In this document: positions 6,518 through 9,562 of the stretch, piece by piece
Layout: every line of letters starts with the position of its first letter
How positions within the stretch are numbered: the first letter of the stretch is position 1
Assembly (NCBI GenBank): GCA_965649545.1
Contig: CBFGLF010000068.1
Location: 1-9,562, forward strand
Length of the DNA: 9,562 nucleotides
Reading direction: 5' to 3'
DNA from: CABHOJ01 sp965649545
GTDB lineage: Bacteria; Pseudomonadota; Gammaproteobacteria; Burkholderiales; Methylophilaceae
Translations under genes and position numbers: made by a program
The notes under the pieces: generated by a model
The model's database searches: none
What the model was told of the DNA's origin: nothing
Seen by the model: the letters and a program-made list of their open reading frames with translations, nothing else

Positions 6518-7471
6518 TTAATACTTGAGCAGGGCGGCGCCCCAGGTGAATCCGCCACCGAAGGCTTCCATCAGCACTGTCTCGCCGCGTTGTATGCGGC
6601 CGTCGCGCACTGCGACGTCCAATGCCAGCGGGATCGAGGCAGCCGAGGTGTTGCCGTGGGTATCCACGGTGACAACGACGCGATCCATGCCCATACCCAG
6701 TTTTTTCGCAGTGGATTGCAGAATACGGATATTGGCCTGGTGTGGCACCAGCCAGTCGACATCGGACTTCTCAAGACCGTTCGCCTCCAGCGCTTCATCG
6801 ACGATGGCGTCCAGCGTGTTGACGGCAATCTTGAATACCGCGTTGCCTTCCATCTGGATGGTCTTGCTGCCATGACCGTTGGATATGCCGGAGGGCACAT
6901 TCAGCAAATGATTGTAACTACCGTCGGCATGCAGATGCGTGGAAAGCACACCCGGCGTATCGCTGGCGGTCATGATGACCGCCCCGGCACCGTCCCCCCA
7001 CAGGATGCAATTGCTGCGGTCGGTCCAGTCGGTGATGCGAGACATACAGTCCGCACCGATGACCAAGGCGCATTTTGCACTACCGCTTTTGATGAACTTA
7101 TCGGCGGTCGCGACCGCGTATACGAAACCACTGCATACCGCCTGGATATCGAATGCCGGGCAATTATGGATTCCTAGCTTGTCCTGCACGATACAGGCGG
7201 TGCTGGGGAATGTGTGATCCGGCGTGGTAGTCGCGACGATGATGAGATCGACTTGCGTGGCCTCGATACCTGCTGCTTCCAACGCTTTGCGCGCAGACGC
7301 GACAGCCATGTCGCTGGTGAATTCATCATCGGCGATGATGTGACGTTCGCGGATGCCGGTACGGGTAACGATCCACTCATCCGTGGTGTCGACCATCTTT
7401 TCCAGCTCCGTATTGGTCAGGATTCGTTGGGGCAGATAACTGCCGGTTCCTGCGATACGGGAATAGATCAT
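6518..7471 (-). CDS. fabH: 3-oxoacyl-[acyl-carrier-protein] synthase III
   Basis: FabH (317 residues) starts fatty-acid synthesis by condensing acetyl-CoA with malonyl-ACP. The catalytic triad is C113 (AVCSGF), H244 (PHQANIRI) and N274 (HGNTSAAS). DEWIVTRTGIRERHI at 31-45 and the GGGFTWG ending at 305-311 are typical. The ATG at 7471 overlaps the plsX stop as ATGA, with GAGG four bases upstream, so it is coupled to plsX. Substrate preference (acetyl or branched) cannot be told from sequence by eye. Confidence 0.98.
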   Translation of the reverse strand: MIYSRIAGTGSYLPQRILTNTELEKMVDTTDEWIVTRTGIRERHIIADDEFTSDMAVASARKALEAAGIEATQVDLIIVATTTPDHTFPSTACIVQDKLGIHNCPAFDIQAVCSGFVYAVATADKFIKSGSAKCALVIGADCMSRITDWTDRSNCILWGDGAGAVIMTASDTPGVLSTHLHADGSYNHLLNVPSGISNGHGSKTIQMEGNAVFKIAVNTLDAIVDEALEANGLEKSDVDWLVPHQANIRILQSTAKKLGMGMDRVVVTVDTHGNTSAASIPLALDVAVRDGRIQRGETVLMEAFGGGFTWGAALLKY

Positions 7472-8523
7472 GCAACCTCATTTACTGCGGCCTGGCGTTC
7501 CGCCAAGGCTGCCGGTTTGATATGTTCGATCTCAAGCTGCTCCGTGATGCGGCGGAGCACGCCATTTCTGGATTCTTCCGCGGCTGTGTGGATGGCATGG
7601 TAGAAGGAGAAGCTATCCGCCCCGCCGTGACTCTTGACGACGATACCACGCAGGCCGAGAAAACTTGCACCGTTGTAGCGCCGCGGATCAAGACGGCTCT
7701 TGAACGCCTTCAACACCGGCATCGCCACCAGCGCCATCAGCTTGGTCGTCCAGTTGCGCTTGAATTCTTGCGTCAGGAACCGTGCCATCATCTGCGCCAG
7801 CCCTTCGGAGGTCTTGAGTGCGACATTGCCAACGAAGCCGTCGCACACCACGACATCGGTCGTGCCTTTATAGATATCGTTGCCTTCGACGTTACCGTAG
7901 AAATTCAGGTGGCTGGCACGTAGCAATTCACCAGCCTGTTTGACGACTTCATTGCCTTTGATATCTTCGGAGCCGATATTGAGCAGTCCGACGGATGGAC
8001 GTTCCTTGTGTTCGACACAGGAGACCAGCATGGCCCCCATGATGGCGAATTGCAAGAGATGTTCTGGGGTGCAATCTGCATTGGCGCCCAGGTCCAGCAT
8101 GTAGGTCATGCCTTTCTGGCTAGGCAAGGTGGCTGCGATCGCGGGACGATCGATTCCAGGCAGGGTCTTCAAGACGAAGCGCGCCGTGGCCATCAAGGCG
8201 CCGGTGTTACCGGCACTGACGCAGGCGTTCGCTTCGCCGCTCTTGACCAGGTTGATCGCCACGCGCATGGAAGAGTCCTTCTTGTTCTTCAAGGCGCTTT
8301 GTGGGGATTCATCCATGGTCACGACTTCGGTCGCGTGATGGATACGTAGGCGCGGACCGACGGTCGCTTTGTGGGCGGCAAGTTCCGCCTCGATGACTTC
8401 GGTCAGACCTACCAGAACGATATTGATCTCACTATCCTGCTTGAGCGCATCAAGCGCAGCAGGCACTGTGACATGCGGGCCGTGATCGCCCCCCATGGCA
8501 TCGATAGCGACGGTGATATCCAT
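7468..8523 (-). CDS. plsX: Acyl-ACP:phosphate acyltransferase
   Basis: PlsX makes acyl-phosphate from acyl-ACP and inorganic phosphate; PlsY then uses it to acylate glycerol-3-phosphate at the membrane. The 351-residue product begins MDITVAIDAMGGDHGP, the family N-terminal signature. ALKNKKDSSMRVAI (about 77-90) and SAGNTGALMATA (about 102-113) follow, with DGFVGNVALKTSEG (about 227-240) in the C-terminal half. A TTG at 8556 in the same frame would add 11 residues, but it lies in the stem of a terminator-like hairpin, so I chose the ATG at 8523. The ribosome binding site of this start is weak. It is coupled to fabH by a 4-base overlap. Confidence 0.97.
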   Translation of the reverse strand: MDITVAIDAMGGDHGPHVTVPAALDALKQDSEINIVLVGLTEVIEAELAAHKATVGPRLRIHHATEVVTMDESPQSALKNKKDSSMRVAINLVKSGEANACVSAGNTGALMATARFVLKTLPGIDRPAIAATLPSQKGMTYMLDLGANADCTPEHLLQFAIMGAMLVSCVEHKERPSVGLLNIGSEDIKGNEVVKQAGELLRASHLNFYGNVEGNDIYKGTTDVVVCDGFVGNVALKTSEGLAQMMARFLTQEFKRNWTTKLMALVAMPVLKAFKSRLDPRRYNGASFLGLRGIVVKSHGGADSFSFYHAIHTAAEESRNGVLRRITEQLEIEHIKPAALAERQAAVNEVA

Positions 8524-8541
8524 GTTCAGGATGAGATGTTC

Positions 8542-8573
8542 AAAACAAAACGCCAAGCCGGAATGACTTGGCG
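8542..8573 (-). terminator. Intrinsic-terminator-like hairpin between rpmF and plsX
   Basis: On the minus strand CGCCAAG (8567-8573) pairs perfectly with CTTGGCG (8551-8557) across a 9-base loop, followed directly by TTTTGTTTTG. A 7-bp GC-containing stem and an immediate T-rich tail fit a rho-independent terminator or attenuator. It would lower plsX-fab transcription relative to yceD-rpmF. Confidence 0.6.
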
Positions 8574-8596
8574 CACTTGCTCAAAGATCGAATCGA

Positions 8597-8776
8597 TTAC
8601 TCGCCCTTGGAAGGCAATACCTTGCGGCCACGGTAGTAGCCGTTCGGGCTGACGTGGTGACGCAGATGGGTTTCGCCGGTGGTAGGCTCAACTGCCAACG
8701 GTGGGTTGGTCAGAAAATCATGCGAGCGATGCATACCGCGCTTGGAAGGCGACTTCTTGTTTTGTTGAACAGCCAT
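8597..8776 (-). CDS. rpmF: 50S ribosomal protein L32
   Basis: This 59-residue basic protein reads MAVQQNKKSPSKRGMHRSHD at its N terminus and ends HHVSPNGYYRGRKVLPSKGE, closely matching the proteobacterial L32. It has no cysteines, so it is the zinc-independent form. The ATG at 8776 has AGGAG six bases upstream, a strong site suited to a ribosomal protein. It lies 22 bases after yceD. The order yceD-rpmF-plsX is widely conserved in bacteria. Confidence 0.98.
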   Translation of the reverse strand: MAVQQNKKSPSKRGMHRSHDFLTNPPLAVEPTTGETHLRHHVSPNGYYRGRKVLPSKGE

Positions 8777-8798
8777 AATTTACTCCTATCAATACTCT

Positions 8799-9332
8799 CT
8801 AGTCCTGACTCTCATCAGTTTTACGCCCTTGTAGCTTGAGCTTTTGCAACTCAGCAAATGGGCCGGGCTTCTTTAATTCGTTCAGCTTGCTTGCGGCATC
8901 GCAGGCTTCGATCTCATGCTTGGGTGCCAACGGCAAAGAAAGCAGGATCTCATCCTCGATCAGATCAGCTACCGACATGTGCGTTTCCGCCACCAGATAG
9001 TCGATCTCATCGGCCTCGTCTTCCGTTTCAGGAATGGAAGCCTCGTCACGCACGATCACAAACGTCGCGTGCGCATCCAGGTCGTAGTCCATCGGACCCA
9101 GACAACGCTGGCAAAGCAAATGCAGCTTGCCGCTTATCTCCAGTTTCAGGCTCGGCTTGTTACTGCCATCCTGATAACCCGCCAACCGGAATTCCAGAGC
9201 GCCTTTATCGGTACTCAGAAAATCAGCCAGCCGCAAAAATTGCGAAACCGCGATTGTATCATGAATTTCAAGCGCTTTTCTCGCAAAGTCGAGGTTGTTG
9301 ATAGTGACGCTGTTACTGGGTAATGCAGCCAT
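8799..9332 (-). CDS. yceD: YceD/DUF177 family protein (23S rRNA accumulation protein)
   Basis: The 177-residue product belongs to the DUF177 family, whose bacterial and plastid members are linked to 23S rRNA accumulation. The exact biochemical act is not settled. A C-x2-C pair (C74, C77) in LLCQRCLGPMDYDL is the family mark. An acidic stretch follows (about 97-111), then IEDEILLSLPLAPKHE (about 124-139) and the C-terminal GPFAELQKLKLQGRK. The frame is open to 9521, but that extension crosses the divergent gene and its promoter, so the ATG at 9332 is preferred. No ribosome binding site precedes it, and the predicted promoter leaves almost no leader. The rpmF gene directly downstream agrees with the call. 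Confidence 0.94.
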   Translation of the reverse strand: MAALPSNSVTINNLDFARKALEIHDTIAVSQFLRLADFLSTDKGALEFRLAGYQDGSNKPSLKLEISGKLHLLCQRCLGPMDYDLDAHATFVIVRDEASIPETEDEADEIDYLVAETHMSVADLIEDEILLSLPLAPKHEIEACDAASKLNELKKPGPFAELQKLKLQGRKTDESQD

Positions 9333-9341
9333 AAGGCGCGC

Positions 9342-9370
9342 ATGATATAATTTGCGGGTTTCTGTGTCAA
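9342..9370 (-). promoter_or_regulatory. Sigma-70 promoter of yceD-rpmF
   Basis: The minus strand has a perfect TTGACA (9365-9370), a 17-base spacer and TATCAT (9342-9347). The next bases are GCGCGCC, a GC-rich discriminator of the sort seen at growth-rate and ppGpp-controlled promoters. Transcription would start near 9335, only a few bases before the yceD ATG at 9332, so the mRNA would be almost leaderless. Confidence 0.7.
9343..9351 (+). promoter_or_regulatory. Extended -10 promoter of the biotin carboxylase gene
   Basis: TGATATAAT is a perfect extended -10 (TGN-TATAAT) on the plus strand. No good -35 stands 16-18 bases upstream, which fits the extended type. The start would be near 9358, about 40 bases before the GTG. 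The element shares bases with the -10 of the yceD promoter on the other strand. Confidence 0.55.
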
Positions 9371-9398
9371 AAATCAGTATCAATCTTAGGTTCAGCGC

Positions 9399-9562
9399 GT
9401 GATAAAAAAAATACTCGTAGCCAATCGCGGCGAAATCGCCGTGCGCATTGTTCGTGCGTGCTCTGAAATGGGCATCAAGTCTGTCGCCATCTATTCCGAT
9501 GCCGACCGCCATGCCCTGCACGTCAAGAAAGCTGACGAGGCCTATAACATAGGCTCAGACCC
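9399..9562 (+). CDS. pycA: Biotin carboxylase, probably pyruvate carboxylase subunit A (N-terminal part)
   Basis: Only the first 54 residues are present; the gene runs off the right edge. It starts with GTG, eight bases after TTAGG, and reads (M)IKKILVANRGEIAVRIVRA, the N-terminal signature of ATP-dependent biotin carboxylases, then SVAIYSDADRHALHVKKADE. These enzymes carboxylate biotin with bicarbonate and ATP. From memory of the families, the DRHALHVKKADEA wording is closer to the stand-alone subunit of two-part pyruvate carboxylase than to acetyl-CoA carboxylase AccC, which also usually follows accB. No accB precedes it here. AccC cannot be excluded from 54 residues; a pycB gene downstream would decide. 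Confidence 0.85.
   Translation, partial: MIKKILVANRGEIAVRIVRACSEMGIKSVAIYSDADRHALHVKKADEAYNIGSD

Noticed and set aside
6493..6558. Longer fabD start overlapping fabH
   Set aside because: The extra 22 residues do not resemble FabD; the family begins at MKSAFFFPGQGSQ.
6590..7177. 195-residue plus-strand reading frame opposite fabH
   Set aside because: It lies wholly antisense to a gene with all catalytic residues intact and shows no family motif.
8523..8556. Upstream TTG start for plsX
   Set aside because: It falls in a terminator-like stem, has no ribosome binding site, and adds residues before the conserved MDITVAIDAMGGD start.
9333..9521. 63-residue N-terminal extension of yceD
   Set aside because: It crosses the divergent biotin carboxylase gene and both promoters and is unlike the family.

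Overview
The window is a nearly complete fatty-acid and phospholipid synthesis cluster of a Gram-negative bacterium. It lies on the minus strand in the order yceD, rpmF, plsX, fabH, fabD, fabG, acpP, fabF, pabC, mltG, tmk, holB. A divergent plus-strand biotin-carboxylase gene starts at the right edge. The gene order matches the proteobacterial core cluster (as in Escherichia coli), and the protein sequences look betaproteobacterial. A methylotroph of the Methylophilaceae or a close relative is my guess for the family, with low confidence. No mobile element, CRISPR array, tRNA or rRNA gene was seen.

Layout, right to left along transcription. At 9333-9398 a short divergent spacer holds overlapping promoters for yceD (minus) and a PycA-type biotin carboxylase (plus, cut by the window edge). 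yceD and rpmF (8597-9332) are the ribosome-related head of the operon and end at an intrinsic-terminator-like hairpin. plsX, fabH, fabD and fabG (4793-8523) follow, with short gaps and one 4-base overlap. A second terminator-like hairpin overlaps the fabG stop, and just past it lies a good promoter for acpP. acpP and fabF (3167-4691) follow, and a perfect 16-bp hairpin sits just after fabF. The only gene-free stretch over 300 bases (2837-3166) separates fabF from pabC and contains several regulatory-looking elements. pabC, mltG, tmk and holB (1-2836) are translationally coupled through 4- to 11-base overlaps; holB runs off the left edge.

How the genes work together: FabD loads malonyl groups onto the acyl carrier protein AcpP, FabH starts chains from acetyl-CoA, FabF elongates and FabG reduces the 3-keto product. 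PlsX passes finished acyl chains from ACP to phosphate for phospholipid synthesis. PabC makes p-aminobenzoate for folate, and MltG trims nascent peptidoglycan. Tmk makes dTDP and HolB is a clamp-loader subunit. The set links membrane, wall, ribosome and DNA synthesis.

The coding content is ordinary and well conserved; I found no new enzyme system. The points worth a second look are regulatory: overlapping divergent promoters with an almost leaderless yceD, internal terminator/promoter punctuation, and the unusual fabF-pabC spacer (DnaA-box-like cluster, sigma-54-like site, AT-rich inverted repeat, long hairpin).
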